Shown: one piece after another, positions 15,528 to 23,640 of the stretch | Layout of the letters: each line of letters begins with the position of its first letter | Numbering within the stretch: position 1 is the first letter of the stretch | Assembly: GCF_019966495.1 (NCBI RefSeq) | Contig: NZ_JAIMIA010000052.1 | Coordinates: forward strand, 1 to 33,158 | Reading direction: 5' to 3' | DNA from: Tateyamaria pelophila | GTDB taxonomy: Bacteria; Pseudomonadota; Alphaproteobacteria; Rhodobacterales; Rhodobacteraceae | DNA length: 33,158 nt | Translations under genes and position numbers: made by a program | The notes under the pieces: model-generated | The model's input: only the letters and a program-made list of their open reading frames with translations | Databases searched by the model: none | What the model was told of the DNA's origin: nothing

Positions 15528-16352
15528 ATGATTGTTCTGAAAAATGTTTTCACCAAGTTCGTCGGACCTTTGGTGCTCTTCCTGTGTTTTTCGATCGCAA
15601 CGATCTCCTTTGCGGAAGGCCCATCCTCCGAGCAAACCATTCCTGGACAACCGTCTTCCGCCTTTCAAAACCTGCTTGATGACAACGGAATTGACTTTCA
15701 AATACCGCCAGAAGGGAAAGCTATTCTGGTTAACATTCCAGCCTTTGAGTTGACGACCTTTCAGGATGGAGCCCCGGTATTTCGCAGCAAGGTGATTGTT
15801 GGCGCTCCATGGCACAGAACCCCAAGGGTACAGACATTCACATCTGCTGTCAGGTTTCGACCAACTTGGAGGCCCACGCCGTCGATGATCGCAAGCGGTG
15901 AATATCGAGATCGGGTTGTGCCGGCAGGCCCGAACAATCCACTGGGGCTGGCGGCAGTGCGGTTACAGCAGGGTATGCTGGTCTATTTGCACGACACTAA
16001 CCACCGAGAATTGTTTGATCTCGACGCACGTGCGCTGTCTCACGGGTGCATTCGTGTACAGCGCTGGGATGATTTGGTGGCTTGGTTGTTGGACATGTCC
16101 TTGGATCAGGTGCATGCCCATGCGAATGGAAGTCGAACTTTCGACATCCCAACGCCACCGGTGCCAGTCACGCTGGGGTACTTCACGGTCTTTCCCGACG
16201 CATCCGGAAGCGTTGTGCGATACCCTGACATCTACAATCTAGGGAAGTCTGCAGCAGTAGCACCCGAAATCGCACCTAGTACTGTTACAAGCCAGTTTGC
16301 GGAACGTGTTTCCCCAACAGACCCTTTTCAGTCCTGCGCGAACACTGGTTGA
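15528..16352 (+). CDS. L,D-transpeptidase (YkuD domain), secreted
   Basis: L,D-transpeptidases form 3-3 peptidoglycan crosslinks or attach proteins to the wall in the periplasm. The 274-residue protein has a signal peptide (hydrophobic residues 12-27, cleavage near SFA-E). The YkuD domain spans roughly residues 63-200 with the HDTNHRELF block (H155) and the catalytic SHGCIRV motif (H172, C174, R176). The conserved VGxPWHRTP segment precedes it. It is transcribed opposite to the phage early genes, looks lower in G+C, and sits between two diverged copies of the DUF6362 3' end, so it looks like acquired cargo. Whether it alters the host wall or is a displaced chromosomal gene cannot be told from sequence. 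GGA seven bases before the ATG may serve as its ribosome binding site. Confidence 0.88.
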   Translation: MIVLKNVFTKFVGPLVLFLCFSIATISFAEGPSSEQTIPGQPSSAFQNLLDDNGIDFQIPPEGKAILVNIPAFELTTFQDGAPVFRSKVIVGAPWHRTPRVQTFTSAVRFRPTWRPTPSMIASGEYRDRVVPAGPNNPLGLAAVRLQQGMLVYLHDTNHRELFDLDARALSHGCIRVQRWDDLVAWLLDMSLDQVHAHANGSRTFDIPTPPVPVTLGYFTVFPDASGSVVRYPDIYNLGKSAAVAPEIAPSTVTSQFAERVSPTDPFQSCANTG

Positions 16353-16568
16353 GGTTGCCCATTTCCAAGGCTGTTTGGTCTCATGATCAGATGGCGTGAG
16401 CCTTTCCTTGATATGAAAGGAAGCGTGACAGGACGAGTTCATCATTCGAACGCCACGACATCGCAAAACGTCAGAAACAGGATGAGGGCGGCGGGTTTCG
16501 GGCATCCGCGACAGGCGGGTATGTGCCCCTACCCAGCCTTTCAAGCGTATCGGAAAGAACATCCATTC

Positions 16569-16994
16569 TCATTGTGTGCGATCGATAACGAATTTCATCG
16601 ACCGCTTGCGTGGCACGTTTCTACCGTTGAGCTTCCAGACGATCACGGCCAGCCCGTACTCATGCCGCCGATTAGCAGCCGATCGGCTGATGCCCTGATG
16701 CCAGTTGATCCGCCTCCACGGCTTGCGATTGGCGCGCGCCCAAAGGATCTGGCCGATGTCCTTGTCTACCCATCGCAGCCAGAGCATCGCCTCATCGGCC
16801 TGCGTGATCATCCGTGGCGAGGGTAGCGGTTTTTTCATCCGTGGCTCTTGCTCTACCTGATCGGCGAAGGTCGAGACGTATTCGGGCCACGCGCTGACAT
16901 AGCCCTGCGGGCGCACTGGTGGCTGGCTGCGCATCACGTCCGCCGCCAGGTCCAGCCGGTCTGCGACCATTGCGCGGGTCCAGTCATCGGCCAT
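16569..16994 (-). CDS. DUF6362 family phage protein
   Basis: The 141-residue protein fits the DUF6362 family of Rhodobacterales phages and prophages as I remember it. An N-terminal DDWTRAMVADRLDLAADVM helix is followed by the QGYVSAWPEYV block, then LRWVDKDIGQILWARANRK. A helix-turn-helix-like segment (INWHQGISRSAANRRHEYGL) leads to the conserved end AVIVWKLNGR. The fold suggests DNA binding similar to sigma region 4, but the role is unknown. The ATG at 16994 has GGAGGT six bases upstream; the frame opens at 17042. It overlaps the preceding small gene by 11 bases and ends the early operon. Confidence 0.8.
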   Translation of the reverse strand: MADDWTRAMVADRLDLAADVMRSQPPVRPQGYVSAWPEYVSTFADQVEQEPRMKKPLPSPRMITQADEAMLWLRWVDKDIGQILWARANRKPWRRINWHQGISRSAANRRHEYGLAVIVWKLNGRNVPRKRSMKFVIDRTQ

Positions 16995-17193
16995 GGCGCA
17001 CCTCCCTGCCCTGTGGGCGTGGCCCGTAAAGCTTCGCGCCAAGCTGTTCGACGAGTTCGCGCTCCGGCCATGTCAGCCTGTGATCATCCACGCTGACGGC
17101 TAACACGCCTTGCTCATGCCAGCCGTCGCGCTTGACCTGTTCGGGGTCGCGGCGGTGACCGCCATACCCCCTGGGAGTGAACCGCATGCCCAT
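16984..17193 (-). CDS. Small conserved phage protein
   Basis: The 69-residue protein is packed between two recognisable phage genes. Its ATG overlaps the stop of the RuvC-like gene by one base (TGATG), and its end overlaps the DUF6362 start by 11 bases. The sequence (RDPEQVKRDGWHEQGVLAVS, then RLTWPERELVEQLG and LYGPRP) resembles short unknown proteins found at the same place in other alphaproteobacterial prophages, from memory. No catalytic or metal-binding motif is visible. Function unknown; tight coupling supports that it is real. Confidence 0.7.
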   Translation of the reverse strand: MGMRFTPRGYGGHRRDPEQVKRDGWHEQGVLAVSVDDHRLTWPERELVEQLGAKLYGPRPQGREVRHGR

Positions 17194-17681
17194 CAGGTCA
17201 GCCCTCCCTGCGTCTCGATGGCCCAGAGCAAGATCGCGATGGCATCCGCCTCGTTGTCGTCGGCGGGGCTGAAGCCGCGGGCTTGTGCGGCGGCGATCAT
17301 GGCCGGTTTGTTGGCGTTGCCCTGGCCCGTCAGGAATTTTTTGATGGTTCCAACCGGCACGCCCTGGTACGGCACGCCGCGCAATTCCCCCCAGCTGGTG
17401 AGGGCCGCCAGCAGGCCCCCAAAGACATGGGCTGCGTCAGTGCCTGCATGCCGGCGTATTTCTTCGAAATAGATCGCCCCAATCGGCCCAGACAGCCGGT
17501 CGATCTCCGTCAGCCAGTTGGTGAAGCGCAGGTAGCGCATGCCACCACCATCGTAGCGGCCGGGCTTGAAGCTGGCGGTGCCGCTGGTGATCAGGCCATC
17601 ATAGCCACGGATGGCCCAGCCAGTCGTGGTGCCGAGGTCAAGCGCCAGGATGGTGCGCGGGGTTTGTGTGGGTTGGGTCAT
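17193..17681 (-). CDS. RuvC-like Holliday junction resolvase (RNase H fold)
   Basis: RuvC-type nucleases cut four-way DNA junctions formed during recombination and phage replication. The 162-residue protein shows the acidic active-site pattern: ILALDLGTTTGW (D15), AIYFEEIRR (E73/E74) and DDNEADAIAI (D142, D146) near the C-terminus. This matches phage RuvC-like and pox-type resolvases. GGAGG five bases before the ATG supports the start. It is the first gene after the structured intergenic region at 17682-18032, so that region probably carries its promoter. With the exonuclease, Sak4-like and DUF669 genes upstream it completes a recombination toolkit. Confidence 0.85.
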   Translation of the reverse strand: MTQPTQTPRTILALDLGTTTGWAIRGYDGLITSGTASFKPGRYDGGGMRYLRFTNWLTEIDRLSGPIGAIYFEEIRRHAGTDAAHVFGGLLAALTSWGELRGVPYQGVPVGTIKKFLTGQGNANKPAMIAAAQARGFSPADDNEADAIAILLWAIETQGGLT

Positions 17682-17821
17682 GCAGACCTCCTCTTCGGTT
17701 TGGTGAGCGAGGCGAGAGGGCTGGCCGGTGAAGGCTGCGGTCTCGCCAGGCCCCGAAGGGGGTCAAGTTTGGTCAAAGCGTCAAAGTGCGGAATTGACGG
17801 AAGTTTGACGGATTTTTAGCT

Positions 17822-17850
17822 ATTATAGTATTGTTTTTATTATATATAAA
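17822..17850 (-). promoter_or_regulatory. Possible promoter for the RuvC-like operon segment
   Basis: On the minus strand a perfect TATAAT lies at 17827-17822. A weak TTTATA sits 17 bases upstream. It would drive the RuvC-like, small-protein and DUF6362 genes. The A+T-rich setting makes chance matches likely. Confidence 0.3.
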
Positions 17851-17899
17851 TACTTACGTCATATAGTCATCTCTCTCTAGAGGGAAATTCCGATTTGCC

Positions 17900-17923
17900 T
17901 CCCCCCTCCGTGTGGAGGGGGGA
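17900..17923. repeat. Perfect 10-bp GC hairpin
   Basis: TCCCCCCTCC pairs fully with GGAGGGGGGA across a four-base GTGT loop. No T tract follows on either strand, so it is not a standard terminator. Confidence 0.8.
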
Positions 17924-18032
17924 TATGGTTTCTTCTAGATGACGGAATGACGTAAGTTTATTGTTCAATTATTTCATGATGTTGACCCCCATCTTCCGTA
18001 CTTTGACGCTACATTTGACGTTGTCTTAAGTC

Positions 18033-20315
18033 CTACCCGATACGGTACACATCAGCGCTCCTCCCTTTGGTCTTGGTGCTCACGCTGGTGATCTGTTCGC
18101 TTTCAATCAGGGTCTGCAGAACCTCCTGGCGCACCCGCAGATCCAGAAACTGGGTTTTGCGTGTCAAATCGCGGCGCCTTATCCCTTTTCTGCCAGCGGC
18201 CCGGATGATCTCCAGCACCTTCTTGTGATGCTTTTCGGTGCGGGTATCTGCCAGATGCCGCTCCGACTGCAGCAAGAGCGTGCCAATGCAGTGCGCAACC
18301 AGTTCCCGCGCCCAAAGCGCATCCGGCTCGCGAATTATCGGCGCGGAAGGATCTGCGCTGACCGCCTTGATCAACGCAACCTTGGCCGTGTTTTCCCAGA
18401 CGCGTGCAAGCACTGCGCCTTGCTCCGTACCGATCGCCGCGCGCTGACGTGTCGTCATCTCAAGATCGAGATCATCAAAAACTGCCAGAGCGGATGGATC
18501 CATTTTCACCAGTAACGGTGCAGGCACAATGGTCGCACTTCCTGTCTGAGCAAGGTTGCCGCGATTACTGCCGCCAGCGGCGGCAATCGCCTTGAGCGCA
18601 TCGAGAAGCGGTTGCGGCACATCCCTGAGCGAGCGCGGCGTCCGATTCCGGTCAGGAATGTCGTCTTCGCTTCTAAACACAAGGAATCGCGCGAGGCTTC
18701 CATCCTGCAAGGAGCCAGTGGAGAGCGATTCCCAGAACGGACCCGGCGCGGTCACCCCATGCACACAGGCACAGGGCTGGATGATGTCCTGGCGTGGTCG
18801 TTCCTTCTGATCCGCATATTCCGCGCCCATAAAGGTCGTTGCCGCGCTGGTTGCGAGTTCGGTGAACAGATCCCAGATCTCGGACAGATGCTTTGGCGCG
18901 CGATGCTTGTCGACGACATTCGCCATGAACTTGCCAAACTCATCGATCTGAAACAGTGACGCCGGCTGTCGGGTGAGCGCGGAGATCAGCCCTGCACCGG
19001 AGGCTATGCGCTCCCCGCCAAGATGCGACGCAAATCCAGCCTGTGCGAACATCTCCTTGATCGCCTTGCGGGCATGATCCTTTCCGCCCCCACTTTCCGC
19101 AAGGCCGATCACGTAAAGATTTGAGCGCAGATCACTATCGGTACGCACCTTGCGCCCCATCAATGTGCCAAGCGCGGTGAGGGAGGCACCGACCGCCAGC
19201 CAAGGCTGGGGCCGGATGGCACTGGCCAGAATATGCTCGATCATCATCGCCAGTGCCCCATCAAGCTGCGAGAGGGGTGGGGGCGGCGGCACCCTGACAG
19301 CCTGCACCTCCATTTCCCGGTCCTCAGAGCCATGAGCTTCGCCCAGCCTCGACAGCAGCCCCGCCGCTGGGTGCTCGCCATCGCAGACCGCAGCACCGTC
19401 CAGACAAAGAGAGGCATCAGGCTGCCAGCCGCGCTCCATGGCGAGGTGGTAGATCGTGCCCGCGCCGATGCGATCGGGTTTGAAGCTGGCCCAGGCCTTG
19501 TCCGTGGTCTGGGGCACGTCCTTTGCCGCTTGTGCCGACCACTCGGCAAAGAGATCGGCGCCAGCGTCACCAAGCGCGCCTTTCAGCGCCATGCCGATCC
19601 GCATCCAGCTGTCATAATCCAGCTCGGCATTGGGCAGCCATGCGAGGGCCGCCCGTATGGCGGGCAGAGTTCCGATCTGACTGTGGTTGCGCAGATGCTC
19701 GGCTGTTGGCGACGCAGTTGTCAGTCCACGCTGGCGCAGGGCCTCCGGTAGCAGCGCGTAAGCCTCATCGAGAAACGCCGCCGCGGCATCAGCGGTGATT
19801 TCTGGCAGATCGCTGATATCGAGATCGGCCAGCCCTTCCTCCGGCCAGGCATAGGGCGCGCCGGTTTCTGGGTGGACGGCATAAGCGACGAACTGCTGGC
19901 CCAGGCAAAGCACTTCCAGTGGATGACGCTTGATGCCTCGGAATGGCTCAGCCGTGCGATAGAACAGCATGCGCTTCGGTGCCTTTCCGATCCGCAGCGC
20001 TGGGGTGTCGCCTAGCCTGGCGCGCGCCAGCTGCTCGATCTGGAGCGCCAGTTCCGCATCCTCAACGATATCAATATCGACTGCAGCCACCGCACCACCA
20101 ACGATACCGATGCCGCAATCGGGCCAAGCGGACCAGGTTGCGATCTCCACCTCTGTCGTGGCCCGCTCTGCATGCCGGTTCCATTCGGGGTAATCGGCCC
20201 AGGCACCGCGTCTGAACTGCCCGGGCTTTTTGGTGCCCGGGCCAATCGGCAGGATGGTATAGCCATTGGTGACGAGACGCGCGCCGTAGCGCGCCATGCA
20301 GGATGTATCAGCCAT
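18033..20315 (-). CDS. Bifunctional primase/polymerase-DUF3987-type helicase
   Basis: The 760-residue protein combines replication functions in the usual order. Residues 10-190 are a Prim-Pol (archaeo-eukaryotic primase) domain with the AAVDIDI active-site acids (D80, D82). Residues 212-300 resemble the PriCT region (WLPNAELDYDSWMRIGMALK). From about 350 a DUF3987-like ATPase begins, with Walker A GLAESGGGKD (404-413) and Walker B LFQIDEFGKF (IDE at 456-458). A winged-helix-like tail follows. Such proteins prime and unwind phage DNA. The ATG overlaps the DUF6511 stop by one base (TGATG). The candidate origin lies directly downstream. One protein could supply both initiation and unwinding, so no separate DnaB-like helicase is needed. 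Confidence 0.87.
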   Translation of the reverse strand: MADTSCMARYGARLVTNGYTILPIGPGTKKPGQFRRGAWADYPEWNRHAERATTEVEIATWSAWPDCGIGIVGGAVAAVDIDIVEDAELALQIEQLARARLGDTPALRIGKAPKRMLFYRTAEPFRGIKRHPLEVLCLGQQFVAYAVHPETGAPYAWPEEGLADLDISDLPEITADAAAAFLDEAYALLPEALRQRGLTTASPTAEHLRNHSQIGTLPAIRAALAWLPNAELDYDSWMRIGMALKGALGDAGADLFAEWSAQAAKDVPQTTDKAWASFKPDRIGAGTIYHLAMERGWQPDASLCLDGAAVCDGEHPAAGLLSRLGEAHGSEDREMEVQAVRVPPPPPLSQLDGALAMMIEHILASAIRPQPWLAVGASLTALGTLMGRKVRTDSDLRSNLYVIGLAESGGGKDHARKAIKEMFAQAGFASHLGGERIASGAGLISALTRQPASLFQIDEFGKFMANVVDKHRAPKHLSEIWDLFTELATSAATTFMGAEYADQKERPRQDIIQPCACVHGVTAPGPFWESLSTGSLQDGSLARFLVFRSEDDIPDRNRTPRSLRDVPQPLLDALKAIAAAGGSNRGNLAQTGSATIVPAPLLVKMDPSALAVFDDLDLEMTTRQRAAIGTEQGAVLARVWENTAKVALIKAVSADPSAPIIREPDALWARELVAHCIGTLLLQSERHLADTRTEKHHKKVLEIIRAAGRKGIRRRDLTRKTQFLDLRVRQEVLQTLIESEQITSVSTKTKGRSADVYRIG

Positions 20316-20701
20316 CAGAAAGGTACCTCGGGGGTCATGGCATCGAGCCGCGTGCGGTCCCTGCCCGCAAGCTCACGCAGGTGATCACAATATCCGGTGA
20401 TGACCGCATCAAGGAAGCAGTCCCATTCGGTCTCGGTCAGGGTCGCAAGATCAGACTTGCCGATGCTTTCGAGGTATTCGCCGCCTTCGCAACCACCGAC
20501 AGTCATGGCTTCGCTCTCGTTCGGAGTGGGATCGATCATGCCCGTCCTCCCGTGACAGATGTTCTGGCAGGTCCGGGAGCAGAGATGCTTGCGGCTTGCA
20601 TCCCGCCGCTGGTCCGAGACGGGGAAGCCTGCGTTGAACCAGCCAAAGCCGCGAGGTTCCCGGTGGCAGACGGCGCAGAGGCCGGGGTGGATTTGGGGCA
20701 T
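20315..20701 (-). CDS. DUF6511 family protein with Cys-rich zinc-finger-like N-terminus
   Basis: The 128-residue protein fits DUF6511 proteins of Rhodobacterales phages, from memory: CAVCHREPRGFGW (C9, C12) followed by SRKHLCSRTCQNICHGR (C41, C45, C49) and then EYLESIGKSDLATLTE and DRTRLDAMTPEVPF. The Cys/His set probably binds zinc. The function is unknown, though the position between helicase and primase suggests replication. The first 166 bases lie inside the 3' end of the helicase gene in another frame, yet the N-terminal residues encoded there are exactly the conserved ones, so the overlap is likely real. The end couples to the primase start (TGATG). Confidence 0.8.
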   Translation of the reverse strand: MPQIHPGLCAVCHREPRGFGWFNAGFPVSDQRRDASRKHLCSRTCQNICHGRTGMIDPTPNESEAMTVGGCEGGEYLESIGKSDLATLTETEWDCFLDAVITGYCDHLRELAGRDRTRLDAMTPEVPF

Positions 20702-22275
20702 GGATCAAACCTGTAGCCGGAGATTTCAAAATAGCGGCCCGAAGGACGAACCGAGATCGCACTGGGGCGTTTGAGACGGTCTGCCTGTACAATGGCCTCG
20801 TCGACGCTGAGCGGCACCGGCACATCCGCCGCGCGCTTGCGCCACCAGTCCGCCGCCTTCTGGCGCGCATAGCCCTGATGCTCGAAGCAGACCCATTCGC
20901 TGTAGCTCGTGAGCCCGCAGCTATAGGTCACCTTCAGCGAGGGCCGCCCTCCGCGCTTGTCATGGCGGCTGTAGTAGACACCATGAACTGGCAGCCATTG
21001 GGGCGTTTTTGGCGACAGAATTGGCAGCGCGGCAGCGGTGGGGGCGATTTTCACCTCGCGGGCCGGGAATTCGTATCCGCAATCCGGGCATTCGGTGACC
21101 GAGAGCGCGATGATGCTCGCGCACATGGGGCAAACCTTGGTGGGTGCCTCGCCCCCGCCGCCCTCACCGGGCCGTTTTGGCCGAACCAGATCAATCGGCC
21201 CATGGCGGCGGACATTGCCGGCAAAGTCCAGAACGAGGCAATTCTCTTTGCCGGGCGCGAGGCGCGTGCCACGACCCACCATCTGCACATAAAGGCCGGC
21301 GGATTTCGTGGGGCGCAGCAGCGCAATGAGATCGACGCCGGGCGCGTTGAAGCCGGTGGTCAGAACGCCCATCGAGGCCAGCGCGCGGATTTCACCGCGT
21401 TTGAAGGCCGCGATGATCGCATCCCGCTCGTCCTTGGGCGTGTCGCCAAAGATCGTGCGGCAGCTGATGCCGCGGCGCTGGAATTCCTCGGCAACGTGGC
21501 GCGCGTGATCCACGCCTGAGCAGAAGGCCAGCCAGGACTTGCGGTCTTCCCCATAGTCAATGATCTCACTGACAGCGGCCCGCGTGATAGCGTCCTGATC
21601 GACAGCCGCCGCCAGATCGCGCTGAATAAAGTCACCAGCCCGGGTGCCAACCTTCGATACATCCAGCCGGGTTACAGGCTGCTTGGAAACCAGCGGGCTG
21701 AGATAGCCCTGATCGATCAGATCACGCACGGGCGCTTCATAGGCAATATCCGTGAAGAGTGCGTTCTTGCCCTCATGCAGCATGCCGCAATCAACACGGA
21801 ACGGTGTGGCGGTCAGCCCGATCACCTTCAGTGCCGGGTTGATCTGCGCCAGCCCGTCGAGAAAGCGCCGATACATGGTGCTGGAGTTGCCCGGGATCAA
21901 ATGGGCCTCATCGATCAGCACCAGATCAGTATGGCCGATTTCCTGCGCGCGGCGATGGATCGACTGGATGCCGGCAAACAGAATACGCGCCTGCGCCTCG
22001 CGCTTGCCAAGCCCCGCCGAATAGATGCCTGCAGGTGCCTCGGGCCACAGCCCGATCATTTCGGCATGGTTCTGCGCGATCAACTCGCGCACATGGGTCA
22101 CGATCAGAATGCGCTGATCAGGCCAGGCTTTCAACACGCCCTCTATGAAGGCGGCGGCCACGAGAGATTTTCCGGCCGCTGTTGGCAGAACCACCACTGG
22201 ATTACCTTTGTGGGTCTGGAAATAGCCGTAGATCGAAGCGATCGCGGCCTGTTGATATGGGCGCAGGGTCAGCAT
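20536..22275 (-). CDS. SF2 DEAD/DEAH-box helicase (ResIII type)
   Basis: The 579-residue protein has the full superfamily 2 motif set. LRPYQQAAI is the Q-like start, PTAAGKS Walker A at 31-37, DEAH at 121-124, TATP motif III near 155, TTGFNAPGVD in motif V and QMVGRGTR motif VI at 330-337. A zinc knuckle CPMC...CPDC follows (C381, C384, C395, C398). A DUF3987-independent helicase of this kind is common in phage replication modules, usually preceding the primase. The last 55 or so residues are Ser/Ala/Pro/Thr-rich, and their codons overlap the DUF6511 gene in another frame. The start overlaps the end of the nuclease gene by seven bases. Confidence 0.87.
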   Translation of the reverse strand: MLTLRPYQQAAIASIYGYFQTHKGNPVVVLPTAAGKSLVAAAFIEGVLKAWPDQRILIVTHVRELIAQNHAEMIGLWPEAPAGIYSAGLGKREAQARILFAGIQSIHRRAQEIGHTDLVLIDEAHLIPGNSSTMYRRFLDGLAQINPALKVIGLTATPFRVDCGMLHEGKNALFTDIAYEAPVRDLIDQGYLSPLVSKQPVTRLDVSKVGTRAGDFIQRDLAAAVDQDAITRAAVSEIIDYGEDRKSWLAFCSGVDHARHVAEEFQRRGISCRTIFGDTPKDERDAIIAAFKRGEIRALASMGVLTTGFNAPGVDLIALLRPTKSAGLYVQMVGRGTRLAPGKENCLVLDFAGNVRRHGPIDLVRPKRPGEGGGGEAPTKVCPMCASIIALSVTECPDCGYEFPAREVKIAPTAAALPILSPKTPQWLPVHGVYYSRHDKRGGRPSLKVTYSCGLTSYSEWVCFEHQGYARQKAADWWRKRAADVPVPLSVDEAIVQADRLKRPSAISVRPSGRYFEISGYRFDPCPKSTPASAPSATGNLAALAGSTQASPSRTSGGMQAASISAPGPARTSVTGGRA

Positions 22276-23213
22276 GGTGTGGCCTCCTTGGTGCGGGCGT
22301 CGTTTTCCCAGGTGGAGCCATCGGCCATGCGGTAAGTGACAATGTCGTCCCCCGCATCGATGACCTCACCCGGCACAAGATCGGGGATGAAGAGATGTTT
22401 GCTGCAGGCCGCGCGCTGCTCGATCGGAGCCAGCATTCGATCATGACGGGCGCAATGCCACCCGCCATCGACTGCGGTGGCATGCAGGCAGGACCGACAA
22501 GTCACGGCAGCACCGCCACTGTCGTGGCAGGCAGCATGGTGATCGCAAAACCGGCATTCGAACCAGGCCGGGTCCTCGCTGATCCGCGCGGGCGGATGCT
22601 GGGCGAAGATAATCCGGCCCGCTTTTTCCAAGAGCCGCTCGGCCATCGCGCCGTCGGCCTCGATGCGCTCGATATGCAGAGCATCGGTGTCCTTGCAGAC
22701 CGCCATATAGAGTGCGCGCGTGATACCGGTCAGGTGCATGTAGATCTGCATCTGTGCGGCATGCTGGGGCTTGGACAGCACCACGCCCTTCGCGGTCAAA
22801 TCGGCAAAGCTCTTTGTGCCATGCGTCTTGAACTCCAGCACATGCCAGGTTTTCGGGGCCTCCAGCAGGCCGAGCGCCACGCCGTCCAGCGAGCCGCCAA
22901 AATGACCACCATGGGCTTCGACACGGATTTGCCGCCCTGTTTCCGGATCCAGTTCCAGAACCGTCGCCCCGGTGGCACGCAGATTGCGCACCATACGGTC
23001 CTCTTCCAATTGTCCGGTCTCAAACAAGCGCAGCAGGCGACCGGAATGGCGCGAAGGCGTGATCCAGCGGAAATCATACCAGAGCGCACGTGCGCAGGAT
23101 TTGCCGATGATCGACGCGCCAAGGTGATCGCGAAAGCCGTCCCCCTGCCGGGCTTCATAGGACGCATAGATCGCCGTGAGTGTCGGCGTGGGCGGTGCGG
23201 GAAGATCAGCCAT
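22269..23213 (-). CDS. PD-(D/E)XK nuclease, RecB/Cas4-like with Fe-S cysteines
   Basis: The 314-residue protein has the nuclease core GGSLDGVALG (D110) and VLEFKTHG (E127, K129), then QMQIYMHLTG as the QxxxY motif. A single Cys (C40, in KSCARALWY) and a C-terminal CRFCDHHAAC cluster (C220, C223, C229) reproduce the C-n-C-x2-C-x5-C pattern that holds a 4Fe-4S cluster in Cas4 and AddB. No CRISPR array or cas gene is present, so this is most likely the phage recombination exonuclease. More cysteines follow the cluster. The ATG overlaps the preceding stop by one base (TAATG). It pairs logically with the Sak4-like and DUF669 genes upstream. Confidence 0.85.
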   Translation of the reverse strand: MADLPAPPTPTLTAIYASYEARQGDGFRDHLGASIIGKSCARALWYDFRWITPSRHSGRLLRLFETGQLEEDRMVRNLRATGATVLELDPETGRQIRVEAHGGHFGGSLDGVALGLLEAPKTWHVLEFKTHGTKSFADLTAKGVVLSKPQHAAQMQIYMHLTGITRALYMAVCKDTDALHIERIEADGAMAERLLEKAGRIIFAQHPPARISEDPAWFECRFCDHHAACHDSGGAAVTCRSCLHATAVDGGWHCARHDRMLAPIEQRAACSKHLFIPDLVPGEVIDAGDDIVTYRMADGSTWENDARTKEATPC

Positions 23214-23575
23214 TACAAACCCTCCCGTTCACTGCGGGCCTGGGCCTCGGCTAGAATGCCGACCCAGGTTTCCGGGTCATGCCGGTCTCGCAGGACACCA
23301 ATCAGCGCGTCCTTCAGCTTTTCGCGGCGACGGCGGCCGGTGCCTTTGGCAAGCAACTCCGACCGTTCGCGGCACAGGTGGCGCAGCGCGGTTCGGGCGC
23401 GGTGGAACCAGTCGGGGTCGATGGGCTTCTGGCCGCACTGGCGTGCCAGATCAGCGGTTGCGATCTGCGTGCGGATCTTGGCGATAGCGTCGTCGAGGTC
23501 GATCAGGCGGCGCTGGTCATCAGGCAAGCCGGGGCTGATCACAGCCACAGGGGCTGTGTTTTTCAGGTCAGTCAT
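23213..23575 (-). CDS. Conserved phage protein of unknown function
   Basis: The 120-residue protein is largely helical and charged (RRLIDLDDAIAKIRTQIATA, later LRHLCRERSELLAKGTGRRR). No catalytic motif is visible. A coiled-coil tendency in the first half and a basic middle could suit nucleic-acid or protein binding. It sits between DUF669 (65-base gap) and the nuclease (one-base overlap) in the early operon; I recall similar unknown proteins at this place in related prophages. Function not assigned. Confidence 0.7.
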   Translation of the reverse strand: MTDLKNTAPVAVISPGLPDDQRRLIDLDDAIAKIRTQIATADLARQCGQKPIDPDWFHRARTALRHLCRERSELLAKGTGRRRREKLKDALIGVLRDRHDPETWVGILAEAQARSEREGL

Positions 23576-23640
23576 GGGAATATCCTCAGATGGGTTTGGG
23601 CGGTGCCCCGTCAGTCATGGATGCGGAGCAGCGCGGATCA

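Larger units (their letters stand above)
17771..18020. other. Candidate phage replication origin: nested inverted repeats around a hairpin
   Basis: Three roughly concentric inverted repeats fill this gap. The outer arms are 17779-17793 (CGTCAAAGTGCGGAA) and 17994-18008, with one mismatch. The inner perfect 11-bp arms, ACTTACGTCAT, are at 17852-17862 and 17947-17957, followed by GTCATCT (17866-17872) and its complement (17937-17943). The core is a 10-bp GC stem (17900-17909 with 17914-17923) over a GTGT loop. TTGACG words recur at 17794, 17805, 18003 and 18015. An A+T-rich tract spans 17811-17865. No gene is visible. The location next to the primase-helicase gene favours an origin; a regulatory role is also possible. 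Confidence 0.55.

Noticed and set aside
16400-16440. Terminator after the L,D-transpeptidase gene
   Set aside because: A short CCTTTC/GAAAGG pairing exists but is weak and has no T tract.
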